A model generated the notes under the pieces. The model made no database searches. It had not been told where the DNA came from and was given only the letters and a program-made list of their open reading frames with translations. 54,630 nt of DNA from an uncultured Cardiobacterium sp. (GTDB taxonomy: Bacteria > Pseudomonadota > Gammaproteobacteria > Cardiobacteriales > Cardiobacteriaceae): assembly GCF_938028825.1 (NCBI RefSeq), contig NZ_CALIZP010000010.1, forward strand, positions 1-54,630. The letters are read 5' to 3'. The position numbers and the translations under genes are program-made. Position 1 is the stretch's first letter; every line of letters starts with the position of its first letter. Positions 34,155 to 42,827 of this stretch are shown in pieces.

Positions 34155-34712
34155 TTAAGACCGAAAACGATACATCCAAATATTATAAAAATCGTTTATT
34201 GTTGCAGTTTCCAGAGGAATAATGGTGTCGGTCAGCTGTTTCAGGGCGACCAAATCAGCCTTCTGCCCGATAGTGAAGATCCCAATATCTGGAGATAAAG
34301 CCCGAATTGTTGGAATCATCGCGTGGTAAGCAAACGGGTCGCTGGGTTTGCCATCCGTAAAAATGAGGAGAACAGGTTTGTAATCGCCTTTAGAGTTGGC
34401 AGTAGAGCGGATGCAATTACGCCTGACCGATTGCACTACCAGTTCAAGCGCCGCACCGAGGCAGCTTGCACCGCTACAAGTAAATTCCTGCGTAGAGAAG
34501 GGAAGTTTCCTTAATTCTAATTTTGTCAGTGGCTCTGTTTCTTTAGCATGAACATTGTAAGTAATGGTACTCAGATAAGCCATCTCCAACATATAGGGAT
34601 CTTGGTGTAGCCTGGACTCAAGTATTGTTAAATATTTATAAACCCTTTTTATGGGTTCACCGTGCATGGAGCCGGAGGTATCGATACAAATATAGATAGG
34701 AAAACGTCGCAT
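34155..34712 (-). CDS. TerY/YegL-like von Willebrand factor A protein
   Basis: This protein is about 185 residues from MRRFPIYICIDTSGSMHGEP, where DTSGSM is the MIDAS metal site. The rest fits TerY-type vWA domains: TCSGASCLGAALEL supplies the Thr/Ser loop and PVLLIFTDGKPSDPF the Asp loop. TerY proteins usually occur with a PP2C phosphatase and kinase or in tellurite-resistance clusters. None is present here. The gene is more AT-rich than its neighbours, suggesting acquisition. An in-frame start 15 codons upstream is possible. Confidence 0.8.
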   Translation of the reverse strand: MRRFPIYICIDTSGSMHGEPIKRVYKYLTILESRLHQDPYMLEMAYLSTITYNVHAKETEPLTKLELRKLPFSTQEFTCSGASCLGAALELVVQSVRRNCIRSTANSKGDYKPVLLIFTDGKPSDPFAYHAMIPTIRALSPDIGIFTIGQKADLVALKQLTDTIIPLETATINDFYNIWMYRFRS

Positions 34713-34755
34713 GGATGTATCTTTTATTTTTTCTGCCGAATTCTGTTCTGTGTGC

Positions 34756-34789
34756 AAACCGCGCAGCGAAGTCGCTACGCGGTTTTTTT
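34756..34789 (+). terminator. Plus-oriented terminator between sstT and vWA gene
   Basis: AAACCGCG and CGCGGTTT with the inner AGCGA/TCGCT form a long stem followed by seven T on the plus strand. No plus-strand gene leads into it. On the minus strand it could weakly end sstT transcripts. Confidence 0.6.
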
Positions 34790-34793
34790 GTCG

Positions 34794-36053
34794 TCAGGCG
34801 GTAGTTGCGCCATTTTTGCGCCGGTCGGCAAGGTCGGCGGCGGCAGTGAAGATCACGTCCGAGGAGGAGTTGAGCGCGGTTTCGGCGCTGTCCTGGATGA
34901 CGCCGATAAGCACACCGATGGCGATGACTTGCGCCGAGGTCTGGCCGTCGATGCCGAGCAGCGAGCAGGCCATCGGGATGAGCATCAGCGAACCGCCGGG
35001 AACGCCGGAGGCACCGGCTGCGCCCAGGGTGGCGAGGAAGCAGAGGATGAGCGCGTTCAGCGGGTGCACGGCGAGGTGCAGGGTGTGCGCGGCGGCGAGC
35101 GAGAGGACGGCGATGGTGATGGCCGCGCCCGCCATGTTGATGGTCGCGCCAAGCGGGATGCTGATGCTGTAAGTCTCTTCGCGCAGGCCGAGCTGCTCGC
35201 TGAGGTTGAGGTTGATCGGGATGTTCGCCGCCGAGCTGCGGGTGAAGAAGGCGGGGATGCCGCTTTGGGTGAGGCAGCGCCAGACGAGCGGGTAGGGGTT
35301 CTTGCGCAGCATGATCCAGACGAAGAACGGGTTCACCAGAAGGGCGACCACGGCCATGCTGCCGAGGAGGACGGCGATGAGGCGGGCGTAGGTGGCGAAG
35401 GTGGAAAAGCCGGTGGTGGCGACGGTGGCGGTAACGAGGCCGAAGACGCCGTAGGGTGCGATGCGGATGACGATGCCGACGATGTAGTGGATGACGCGGG
35501 CGGCGTCGTCGAGGGCAATTTTGCTGGTGTCGCTGGCGTGGCGCAGGGCGATACCACTGAGGATGGCCCAGGTGAGGATGCCGATGTAGTTGCCCTGCAC
35601 GGTGGCGTTCACCGGGTTGTCGGTCATCTTGAAGAGCAGCGCGGTGAGCACGGCATTGAGGTTTTCCGGCGCGGCGGCGGTGTCTTCGGCACTTTGCAGG
35701 TAGAGTTCGGTCGGGAAGAGGGTACTCGCAAAAACGGCGATGGCAGCGGCGGCGAAGGTACCGACGATGTAGAGACCGATGATGCTTTTCAGGCCGCGTG
35801 CCTGCCCCTGGCGGTGGCGGGAAATGGCGTGGGTGATGAGGATGAAGACGAGGATGGGAGCGACGGCGCGCAGGGCTTTGGTGAAGAACTCGCCGAGGAT
35901 CTGGAAGTATGCGGCGGCGGGGACGAGATAGGTGCCATCGGGCTGCGGTGTGCCGGTCTGCATGAGGATGCGGCCGATGATGATGCCGAGCAGCATGGCG
36001 ATGATGATTTGGCGAACGAGGCTGCGGTTGAGCCAGCGGAGGAGGTCGCGCAT
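34794..36053 (-). CDS. sstT: Serine/threonine:sodium symporter SstT
   Basis: SstT is a DAACS-family inner-membrane transporter that imports Ser and Thr with Na+. The 419 residues form about eight helices and two re-entrant loops. Diagnostic parts are SGIPAFFTRSSAANIPINL, SIPLGATINMAGAAITIAVL, GAAGASGVPGGSLMLIPMAC and VLIGVIQDSAETALNSSSDV. It appears monocistronic. The AT-rich vWA gene lies downstream on the same strand. Confidence 0.93.
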   Translation of the reverse strand: MRDLLRWLNRSLVRQIIIAMLLGIIIGRILMQTGTPQPDGTYLVPAAAYFQILGEFFTKALRAVAPILVFILITHAISRHRQGQARGLKSIIGLYIVGTFAAAAIAVFASTLFPTELYLQSAEDTAAAPENLNAVLTALLFKMTDNPVNATVQGNYIGILTWAILSGIALRHASDTSKIALDDAARVIHYIVGIVIRIAPYGVFGLVTATVATTGFSTFATYARLIAVLLGSMAVVALLVNPFFVWIMLRKNPYPLVWRCLTQSGIPAFFTRSSAANIPINLNLSEQLGLREETYSISIPLGATINMAGAAITIAVLSLAAAHTLHLAVHPLNALILCFLATLGAAGASGVPGGSLMLIPMACSLLGIDGQTSAQVIAIGVLIGVIQDSAETALNSSSDVIFTAAADLADRRKNGATTA

Positions 36054-36190
36054 GGGGGTTCCTTGTAGTGGTTGAAGGGGTGGCTATATTACCTGTTTTT
36101 CCCGCGCGCTCCGGGGTGTTCCGGGGCGAGGGGCGGCGCAGTGCCGCTGCCTTTTGCCGCCGCTTGGACGGCGGTGGCCCGCCGTTTGTT

Positions 36191-38032
36191 TCATTCCCCG
36201 CCGAGATAGCCGCCGGTCTGCCGCGCCCACAGCTGCGCGTAGATGCCGCCGCTTGCCAGCAGTTCGTCGTGGCTGCCCTGTTCGACGATGCGGCCACCGT
36301 CGAGGATGACGAGGCGGTCCATCGCCGCAATGGTGGAGAGTCGGTGCGCGATGGCAATCACGGTTTTCCCCGCCATCAGGCGGTTCAGGCTTTGCTGGAT
36401 GGCGGCTTCCACTTCGCTGTCGAGCGCCGAGGTGGCTTCGTCGAGGATGAGGATGGGCGCGTCTTTGAGCAGCACGCGGGCGATGGCGATGCGCTGCCGC
36501 TGCCCGCCGGAGAGTTTGACGCCGCGTTCGCCCACTTGCGCGTCCAGTCCGGTATTGCCGTAGCTGTCGGAAAGGCCGGCGATGAAGTCGCCCGCTTCCG
36601 CCTGTTCGATGGCGCGTTGCAGTTCTTCTTCTGTCGCGTCCGGGCGACCATAGAGGATGTTGTCGCGCACCGAGCGGTGCAGCAGCGAGGTGTCTTGCGT
36701 CACCATGGCGATGTGGCGGCGCAGGCTGTCCTGGCTGACGGCGGCGATGTTCTGCCCGTCAATGCGGATTTCACCGCCGTCCAGGTCGTAGAAGCGCAAG
36801 AGGGTGTTGACCAGGGTCGATTTGCCCGCGCCGCTGCGTCCGACCAGACCGATTTTTTCGCCGGGACGGATGTTGAGCGAGAGGTCGTGCAGGATGTGCG
36901 GCTTTTTCACGTCGTCCTGGTGGTAGCCGAAGCTGACGCGGTCGAAGGCGATTTCGCCGCGCGTGACTTCCAGTTCTTCGCAATCCGGGCGGTCTTGCAC
37001 GGCGACAGGGCGGGTCATCATCGTCATGCCGTCGGTGACGGTGCCGATGTTTTCCGAGAGGCCGCCGATTTCCCACATCACCCAGGTGGACATGCCGTTC
37101 AGGCGCAGGGCAAGGCCGCCCGCGACGGCAATCGAACCGACACTGAGCGCGCCGTGCAGCCACAGGGTGATGCCGACCGCGCCAATCAGGAAGAAGAGCG
37201 AGTAGTTGAGGGTGAAGAGGCAGATATCCAGCGTCGAGACCATGCGGAACTGGCGGTACACGGTGGCGAGAAATTCGTGCATGGCGCCGCGCGCGTAGTC
37301 CGCCTCGCGCCGCGTGTGGGCGAAGAGCTTGACGGTGGCGATGTTGGTGTAGGCGTCGGTGATGCGCCCGGTCATGGTCGAGCGCGCATCCGCCTGTTCC
37401 TCGGCGACGCGTTTCAGGCGCGGCAGGAAATGGCTGATGATGGTGGCGTAAGCGGCGAGCCAGGCGAGCATCAGGACGAGCATCGCCCAGTGCTGGCTGG
37501 CCATCAGCGCGATGATGGAGAAGAAATAGGCGACGACATAGACCATCACGTCCATGCAGCTGGTGGCGACGGCGCGCACCGCCAGCGCCGTCTGCATCAC
37601 CTTCGCCGAGACGCGGCCGGAAAATTCATCCTGATAGAAGCTGAGACTCTGCCCCAGCAGGTAGTTGTGCATCCGCCAGCGCACCGCCATCGGCATGTTG
37701 CCCATAATCATCTGGTTACGCGCGACAGTGCCGACGAGATTGCACAGCGGCAGGAACACCAGCACCACGAGGCCCATCAGGGCGAGGTGCCAGCCCTCCT
37801 CCTGCAACAGCGTATTGGGCGAGCGCGCGCCGAGCCAGTTGACGATGTCGCCGATAAAGCCGAACAGCAGCACTTCCAGCACGGCAACGCCAATCCCCGC
37901 CAGCATGATGATAACGAGCGGCGCATAAAAGCCGCGACAGTAATAACGGATAAAGGGCAACAACCGCTGCGGCGGCGTTTCGGCCCAGTCGGTGGGAAAG
38001 GGCGACGTGCGCCGCTCGATTTTGTCGAACAT
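36191..38032 (-). CDS. ABC transporter, fused permease and ATPase (exporter type)
   Basis: This 613-residue half-transporter has six membrane helices in the first 330 residues. The ATPase domain shows Walker A GLVGRSGAGKSTLVN, signature VKLSGGQRQRIAIARVLL, Walker B ILILDEATSALDSE and the switch AHRLSTIAAMDR. It resembles the YddA/MsbA-like multidrug or lipid exporter group, close to proteins annotated as MsbA-family ABC exporters. The substrate is unknown. I place the start at MFDKIERRTS, because the extension upstream overlaps the neighbouring gene. It is 29 bases downstream of a membrane protein gene and is probably cotranscribed. Confidence 0.88.
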   Translation of the reverse strand: MFDKIERRTSPFPTDWAETPPQRLLPFIRYYCRGFYAPLVIIMLAGIGVAVLEVLLFGFIGDIVNWLGARSPNTLLQEEGWHLALMGLVVLVFLPLCNLVGTVARNQMIMGNMPMAVRWRMHNYLLGQSLSFYQDEFSGRVSAKVMQTALAVRAVATSCMDVMVYVVAYFFSIIALMASQHWAMLVLMLAWLAAYATIISHFLPRLKRVAEEQADARSTMTGRITDAYTNIATVKLFAHTRREADYARGAMHEFLATVYRQFRMVSTLDICLFTLNYSLFFLIGAVGITLWLHGALSVGSIAVAGGLALRLNGMSTWVMWEIGGLSENIGTVTDGMTMMTRPVAVQDRPDCEELEVTRGEIAFDRVSFGYHQDDVKKPHILHDLSLNIRPGEKIGLVGRSGAGKSTLVNTLLRFYDLDGGEIRIDGQNIAAVSQDSLRRHIAMVTQDTSLLHRSVRDNILYGRPDATEEELQRAIEQAEAGDFIAGLSDSYGNTGLDAQVGERGVKLSGGQRQRIAIARVLLKDAPILILDEATSALDSEVEAAIQQSLNRLMAGKTVIAIAHRLSTIAAMDRLVILDGGRIVEQGSHDELLASGGIYAQLWARQTGGYLGGE

Positions 38033-38061
38033 GAAAACCTCGGTGATGAAGAAAAGCGGGA

Positions 38062-38922
38062 TTATAGCGCGGCGGCCGGGCGGCTCCGGCGCGGCACATC
38101 CCGCCGGCCGCCGGGATAACGCCATGCGAAGACAAACAGCGGCAAATACAGCGCCGTGGCAAGCGCCGCCTCGCGCCACGCCGCCGCATCCACCGCCGCT
38201 TCAATGAAAAACCCCATCGGGCAGAAAATCAGCATGAGCGGTATCAGCAACCGACACAGCGTGGCGAAGAGCGAATAAACCACCGCCCGCAGCCGTCGCC
38301 CGCGCGACCACAGCGTGCGCGGCGCGATGGCGGCAACGCCCGCTTCATCCAGAAGGCGCGACAAGAGCGGATAAGCAGCCGCCACCATCAGCGGGAAAAA
38401 ACACAACTGCAAGCCCAAGAGCAGCAACACCCCATCCGCCACGGGTGAGGCCAAAAACGCGGCGGTGTCGGCAAACTGCGCGGCAAATACCGTGTCGCGT
38501 ATCTCGATATTGAACCAGCCCGGCGCAACGGACGCGTCATGAAGCGCGCCGCTGTGCGCCCGCAGCCAGTCAAGCACTGCGCCCAGCCACGCGAGACGCC
38601 ACAGCAAAACGCCCTCGCGCAACCACGCGCCGAGCACAAATGCCTCGAACAGCAACAGCGCCGCCACCAGCGCAAACACCAACCGCTGTTCATAAGCGGG
38701 CAGCCGCGCGGCATCCAGGCGGCGGCGCAAGCACGCATCCGCCTGATGCACGGCATAAAACAGCAGCGCCGCCAAAGCGAGAAACAGCGAGCTGTGCTGC
38801 GCGATATTCAGCACCGCATCCCGGCGCAACGGCAACGCAAACAGCCATTGCCCGATGCAGACGATTGCCGCGCACAAGACGGACTGGCAGAGCACATAAA
38901 GAAAAAACGGATTAAAAGGCAT
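38062..38922 (-). CDS. Multi-helix membrane protein, unknown
   Basis: This 286-residue integral membrane protein has about six to seven hydrophobic segments, including VLCQSVLCAAIVCIGQWLFA near the start and LCRLLIPLMLIFCPMGFF near 225. The C-terminal tail is Arg/Pro-rich. I recognise no family. It precedes the ABC exporter gene with a short gap, so it may be a partner or unrelated passenger. The start MPFNPFFLYV has GGAGG 6 bases upstream. Confidence 0.65.
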   Translation of the reverse strand: MPFNPFFLYVLCQSVLCAAIVCIGQWLFALPLRRDAVLNIAQHSSLFLALAALLFYAVHQADACLRRRLDAARLPAYEQRLVFALVAALLLFEAFVLGAWLREGVLLWRLAWLGAVLDWLRAHSGALHDASVAPGWFNIEIRDTVFAAQFADTAAFLASPVADGVLLLLGLQLCFFPLMVAAAYPLLSRLLDEAGVAAIAPRTLWSRGRRLRAVVYSLFATLCRLLIPLMLIFCPMGFFIEAAVDAAAWREAALATALYLPLFVFAWRYPGGRRDVPRRSRPAAAL

Positions 38923-38944
38923 CGCAACCTCCTTCGGCTGATAC

Positions 38945-38995
38945 AGGAAAGCCCCATGCGGGGCTTTCCTGGTGGCCGGATGGCGGCCATCCGGC
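38945..38995. repeat. Two adjacent hairpins between grxB and membrane protein gene
   Basis: AGGAAAGCCCC/GGGGCTTTCCT around ATGC (38945-38970) is followed by GCCGGATGG/CCATCCGGC (38975-38995). Neither has a long T-run on the minus strand, but together they could terminate or stabilise grxB mRNA. Confidence 0.5.
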
Positions 38996-39033
38996 AATCC
39001 CTCCCCCGCTTGCGAAGAGAGGAGGGCGGCGCT

Positions 39034-39681
39034 TCACACCGCCTTGTCGTCATAGAGCGGCACGCCGCTGAGTTTGGCCATGCGTTCGACGTAGAAACGG
39101 ATTTGCTCCGGATATTGCAGCCCTTTGACCATGGTCAGGTTGCGCAAGAGCGGGAAGGTGATGATGTCTTCGTAGCCAAGTCTTTCGCCGATGTGGCCCT
39201 CACTGTGGATAAGGCCTGCCAGTTCGGGCAGATCGGCGTGCAGCTGCGCGAGGTATTCGGCGGTGCGGGCGATGTTTGCCGCAAAATCGCCGTAAGCGGC
39301 GGTTTTCTTCGCGGTGTAATAGGCGCGCGCCGATGCGGTCGCAAATTCCGGCAGGCCGATTTGCACGCAGCGCGGCATAATCAGTTTGTTGGCGTATTTA
39401 CCGACTTTGTCCAGCCAGGCCTGTATTTCCGGGCGGATGGTCTCATCCAGGCGTTCTTTGCCCGCGTATTCGTCCACGAAGCGCACGATGTCGAGGCTCT
39501 CGTCCATCGCCGTGCCGTCGGGCTTGATGAGGATCGGCACCACTTTTTCTCCGATAAGCGCAGTCGGCCCCGCTTCGTCGTCGTTGGCGAAGACTTCTAT
39601 CTCCACGGGCAGGCCGCGCAGGCCGAAAATCATGCGCGCGCGCACGCAGAAGGGGCAGTGGTCGTAGATGTAGAGTTTCAT
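39034..39681 (-). CDS. grxB: Glutaredoxin 2
   Basis: GrxB is a 24-kDa glutathione-dependent oxidoreductase with a GST-like fold. The 215 residues begin MKLYIYDHCPFCVRARMIFG with the redox pair CPFC (9-12). KVVPILIKPDG, DESLDIVRFVDEY and a helical C-terminal domain follow. The length and order match E. coli Grx2. It is transcribed just downstream of rapZ, with a 26-base gap. Confidence 0.93.
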   Translation of the reverse strand: MKLYIYDHCPFCVRARMIFGLRGLPVEIEVFANDDEAGPTALIGEKVVPILIKPDGTAMDESLDIVRFVDEYAGKERLDETIRPEIQAWLDKVGKYANKLIMPRCVQIGLPEFATASARAYYTAKKTAAYGDFAANIARTAEYLAQLHADLPELAGLIHSEGHIGERLGYEDIITFPLLRNLTMVKGLQYPEQIRFYVERMAKLSGVPLYDDKAV

Positions 39682-39707
39682 GGTTGGCTCCTGGGTTGTG
39701 GGTGAAT

Positions 39708-40580
39708 TTATTCATGGCTGTTGCCTGACGCACAGGCTTTGCGGTCGCGGTGCTCGATATGCAGGCCGGGGAAGTCGGGTTTGAGCAGGGCGCCGATTTT
39801 TTCGGTGACGTACACGCTGCGGTGCTGGCCGCCGGTGCAGCCGATGCCGATGGTGAGGTAGGCGCGGTTGCTGCCCTGCACGAAGGCGGGCAGCCAGGTT
39901 TTCAGGTAGGCGGCGGTGTCGGCGACGAAGCGGCGCGGTTCGTCGTAGCGTTCGAGGAATTCGATAATGGGTGCATCGCTGCCGCTGTACGCGCGGATGG
40001 CGGGATCCCAGTAGGGATTCGGCAGGAAGCGCACGTCATAGAGGAAGTCGGCATTGACCGGGGTGCCGTGTTTGAAGCCGAAGGATTGCAGGGTGATGAT
40101 GAGCGAGGGCGCGGCGTCGCCGAGGATGGTGCGCAGGCGGTCTTTGAGCTGGTACACGCTGTAATGGCTGGTGTCGAGGATGATGTCGGCGAGGTTCATC
40201 AGCGGGTTCAGGAGGTGCCGCTCGTATTCGATGGCTTCCGGCAGGGCGCGCGGGTTTTCGGCGTGGATGTGCAGCGGGTGCGGGCGGCGGGTTTCGCTGT
40301 AGCGGCGCACGAGGACGTCGGTGTCAGCAGTAAGGAAGAGAATCTGGATGTCCGCCTGCGCGCGCAGGCTGCGGATTTTTTCCGGCAGGGCGGCGAGGTC
40401 GGCGGCGTTGCGCGAGTCCATGGCGACGGCGACGGGCTGCGGCTGTTTGTCGGCGAAATCGCGCACGAGGCTGTCGAGCAGCGCGCTTGGCAGGTTGTCG
40501 ATGCAGTAGTAGCCAAGGTCTTCGAGGGTGTCGAGGGCGATGGTTTTGCCCGCCCCGGCCAGTCCGGTGATGATGAGCAT
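39708..40580 (-). CDS. rapZ: RNase adapter protein RapZ
   Basis: RapZ binds nucleotides and, in E. coli, guides RNase E to the sRNA GlmZ to control amino-sugar synthesis. The 290 residues start MLIITGLAGAGKTIALDTLE (Walker A) and continue YYCIDNLPSALL. The C-terminal region has FGFKHGTPVNADFLYDVRFLPNP and IGCTGGQHRSVYV. Its usual ptsN-npr neighbours are absent. It is divergent from fumC. Confidence 0.94.
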   Translation of the reverse strand: MLIITGLAGAGKTIALDTLEDLGYYCIDNLPSALLDSLVRDFADKQPQPVAVAMDSRNAADLAALPEKIRSLRAQADIQILFLTADTDVLVRRYSETRRPHPLHIHAENPRALPEAIEYERHLLNPLMNLADIILDTSHYSVYQLKDRLRTILGDAAPSLIITLQSFGFKHGTPVNADFLYDVRFLPNPYWDPAIRAYSGSDAPIIEFLERYDEPRRFVADTAAYLKTWLPAFVQGSNRAYLTIGIGCTGGQHRSVYVTEKIGALLKPDFPGLHIEHRDRKACASGNSHE

Positions 40581-40651
40581 GGCGGTGTCCGTTCCTTTTT
40601 GTGGATACGGCGTTATTGTAGGCTTATCGCCGCGCCCCTGCACGGGGCGGG

Positions 40652-40660
40652 TGTTATAAT
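40652..40660 (+). promoter_or_regulatory. Extended -10 promoter of fumC
   Basis: TGTTATAAT forms an extended -10 (TGnTATAAT) about 30 bases before the fumC ATG, with no good -35 at 17 bases. The 13-mer TATAATTGCCACA recurs at 50572 ahead of dhaM. Confidence 0.6.
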
Positions 40661-40690
40661 TGCCACACTTTTCAACACGAGGTAAACATT

Positions 40691-42079
40691 ATGACGACAC
40701 GTACCGAACACGACACCATGGGCGATGTGCAAGTTCCGTCCGAAGCCTATTGGGGCGCGCAAACGCAACGCAGTTACCAGAATTTCAAAATCGGCGGGGA
40801 AACGCTGCCCAAGCCGCTGATTTACGCGCTGGCGCTGGTGAAAAAAGCCGCCGCGCAGACCAACGTCGCGCTGGACCGCATCAAGAAGGAACAGGCGGAT
40901 TTGATCGTCCGCGCGGCCGACGACGTACTCACCGGCAAGCTGGACGGGCAGTTCCCGCTGGTCGTCTGGCAGACGGGGTCCGGCACGCAGTCGAACATGA
41001 ACATGAATGAAGTGCTGGCCAACCGCGCCAACGAACTGGCCGGCACCGGGCTTGCCGCCTACAAGCCCGTGCACCCGAACGACCACGTCAACCACGCGCA
41101 ATCCACCAACGACAGCTTCCCGACCGCCATTCACGTCGCCGCCGCCATCGAAATCAACCACCGCCTGATTCCCGCCGTCAAGGCGCTGCGCGACACGCTG
41201 GACAAAAAGGCGAAAGACTTTGCGGGCATCGTCAAAATCGGGCGCACCCACCTGCAAGACGCCACCCCGCTGACCCTTGGTCAGGAATTTTCCGGCTACG
41301 TCAGCCAGCTCGACCACGGCCTCACCCGCCTGCATGATGCCCTGCAAGGGCTGTACGAACTGCCGCTGGGCGGTACCGCCGTCGGCACCGGGCTGAACAG
41401 CCACCCCGATTACGCCGTCAAAGTCGCGAAGCAGCTCGCCGACCTCACCACCCTGCCGTTCGTTACCGCGCCGAACAAATTTGAAGCCCTCGGCGGGCGC
41501 GATGCCGCCGTTTTCGCCTCCGGCGCGCTGAAAACGCTGGCCGCCAGCCTGAACAAAATCGCCAACGACGTGCGCTGGCTCGCCTCCGGTCCGCGCTGCG
41601 GCCTCGGTGAAATCAAGATTCCGGAAAACGAGCCCGGTTCCTCCATCATGCCGGGCAAGGTCAACCCGACCCAGTGCGAAGCGCTGTCAATGGTCTGCTG
41701 CCAGGTCTTCGGCAACGACGTCACCATCAACTTCGCGGGCGCTTCCGGCAACTTCGAGCTGAACGTCTATATGCCGGTCATCGCCTACAACCTGCTGCAA
41801 TCCATCCGCCTGCTCGGCGATGCCTGCAACAGCTTCAACGACCACTGCGCCGTCGGCATCGAACCGGTGCCGGAAAAAATCGACTACTTCCTGCACCACT
41901 CGCTGATGCTGGTGACCGCGCTGAACCGCAAAATCGGCTACGAAAACGCGGCGAAAGTGGCGAAAACCGCCTACAAGAACGATAAATCCCTGCGCGAAAC
42001 CGCCGTCGAACTCGGCCTGCTTTCCGGCAAAGAGTTTGACGCGCTGGTCAAACCGGAAGACATGGTGCATCCGAAATAA
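40691..42079 (+). CDS. fumC: Class II fumarate hydratase
   Basis: FumC hydrates fumarate to malate without an iron-sulfur cluster. At 462 residues it is full length. Motifs are MGDVQVPSEAYWGAQTQRS, GSGTQSNMNMNEV, HPNDHVNHAQSTNDSFPTA, KIGRTHLQDATPLTLGQEFS and the family signature GSSIMPGKVNPTQ. A promoter and AGGT-type ribosome site lie upstream and a terminator follows. Confidence 0.97.
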   Translation: MTTRTEHDTMGDVQVPSEAYWGAQTQRSYQNFKIGGETLPKPLIYALALVKKAAAQTNVALDRIKKEQADLIVRAADDVLTGKLDGQFPLVVWQTGSGTQSNMNMNEVLANRANELAGTGLAAYKPVHPNDHVNHAQSTNDSFPTAIHVAAAIEINHRLIPAVKALRDTLDKKAKDFAGIVKIGRTHLQDATPLTLGQEFSGYVSQLDHGLTRLHDALQGLYELPLGGTAVGTGLNSHPDYAVKVAKQLADLTTLPFVTAPNKFEALGGRDAAVFASGALKTLAASLNKIANDVRWLASGPRCGLGEIKIPENEPGSSIMPGKVNPTQCEALSMVCCQVFGNDVTINFAGASGNFELNVYMPVIAYNLLQSIRLLGDACNSFNDHCAVGIEPVPEKIDYFLHHSLMLVTALNRKIGYENAAKVAKTAYKNDKSLRETAVELGLLSGKEFDALVKPEDMVHPK

Positions 42080-42093
42080 AGCCGCACCGCTGC

Positions 42094-42122
42094 AAAGCGC
42101 CGCCGCAGGGTGGCGCTTTTTT
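42094..42122 (+). terminator. Terminator of fumC
   Basis: AAAGCGCC and GGCGCTTT pair around a GC-rich loop and run into six T. It ends at the point where the MITE-end sequence begins. Confidence 0.8.
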
Positions 42123-42141
42123 ATAGTCGCTTCAAACAGGA
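42121..42141 (+). repeat. Isolated MITE terminal sequence in lipoprotein leader
   Basis: TAGTCGCTTCAAACAGGA is identical over 18 bases to the left end of the MITE at 379. The rest of the element is absent. The final CAGGA sits 7 bases before the ATG of the lipoprotein gene and appears to serve as its ribosome-binding site. Confidence 0.65.
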
Positions 42142-42148
42142 ACCACCC

Positions 42149-42664
42149 ATGAAATACCCCCCCCTGCTGCTTCTCCTTACCGCCTGCACCGCCATCAACA
42201 GCATCGGCACCCAGTTCAAGCCGATGGCGGAGCCGCAGGACGGCGACCGCGCCCGTGTGCGCGTCTCTGCCAATATGCTGGTGCGCGGCTCGCCCAATAC
42301 CGACTGCATGGACTGGAACAGCGACAAGACCGGCACCATCCTCGGCGGCATCGTCGGCAGCAAGGGCTTCCGCGACCGCGACCTCGGCATTCCCGACCCG
42401 AATCACGGCAAAACGCGTGATTACGCCGAGTTTTATGTGCGCGCGGGCGAGCCTTTTACGCTGATGCTGACCAACACCCCGGAAAGCCGCATGACGTGCG
42501 GCGTCGGCGCGACCTTCATTCCGGACAAGGATCATGATTATGAGTTCGTGCTGCTCACGACGATGCGCGGCAGCCTCTCTTCGCAATGCGCCGTGCAGGC
42601 GTATGACGTGACCGGCGGGCAGAGCACGCCAATTGCCATCAGCGAGGCGCGCAGTTGCCATTGA
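42149..42664 (+). CDS. Hypothetical lipoprotein
   Basis: This 171-residue protein has a short signal peptide ending LLTAC (Cys13). The mature part includes RVRVSANMLVRGSPNTDCMD, ILGGIVGSKGFRDRDLGIPD and YAEFYVRAGEPFTLML. Three further Cys could form disulphides. I recognise no named family. An in-frame ATG 13 codons upstream would translate the MITE end and is less likely. It is a single gene with no obvious partner. Confidence 0.65.
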   Translation: MKYPPLLLLLTACTAINSIGTQFKPMAEPQDGDRARVRVSANMLVRGSPNTDCMDWNSDKTGTILGGIVGSKGFRDRDLGIPDPNHGKTRDYAEFYVRAGEPFTLMLTNTPESRMTCGVGATFIPDKDHDYEFVLLTTMRGSLSSQCAVQAYDVTGGQSTPIAISEARSCH

Positions 42665-42685
42665 CCCCGGGTTCTTGGCGCGTGG

Positions 42686-42765
42686 CGAAACATAAAGCCC
42701 CAAAATGAAGCCGTTGCACGAAGGCAACCCTTCCCCCGCCAGCGGGGGAAGGCGACCGGAAGGGG
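42686..42765 (-). repeat. Dispersed intergenic repeat, copy B
   Basis: The minus strand reads TCGCCTTCCCCCGC, then GCGGGGGAAGGGTT, TGCAACGGCTTCATT and TTTCGCCA. This matches copy A at 12783-12857 in order and spacing. It includes a perfect CTTCCCCCGC/GCGGGGGAAG hairpin. Confidence 0.5.
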
Positions 42766-42785
42766 ACAATCCGGCAAAGCCGACA

Positions 42786-42815
42786 AAAAAACAGCGCCGG
42801 GCGGCGCTGTTTTTT
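42786..42815. terminator. Bidirectional terminator before PepSY gene end
   Basis: AAAAAACAGCGCC and GGCGCTGTTTTTT form a perfect 13-base stem with loop GGGC, serving the lipoprotein gene on the plus strand and the PepSY gene on the minus strand. Confidence 0.92.
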
Positions 42816-42827
42816 ATGCGGGCGGTC

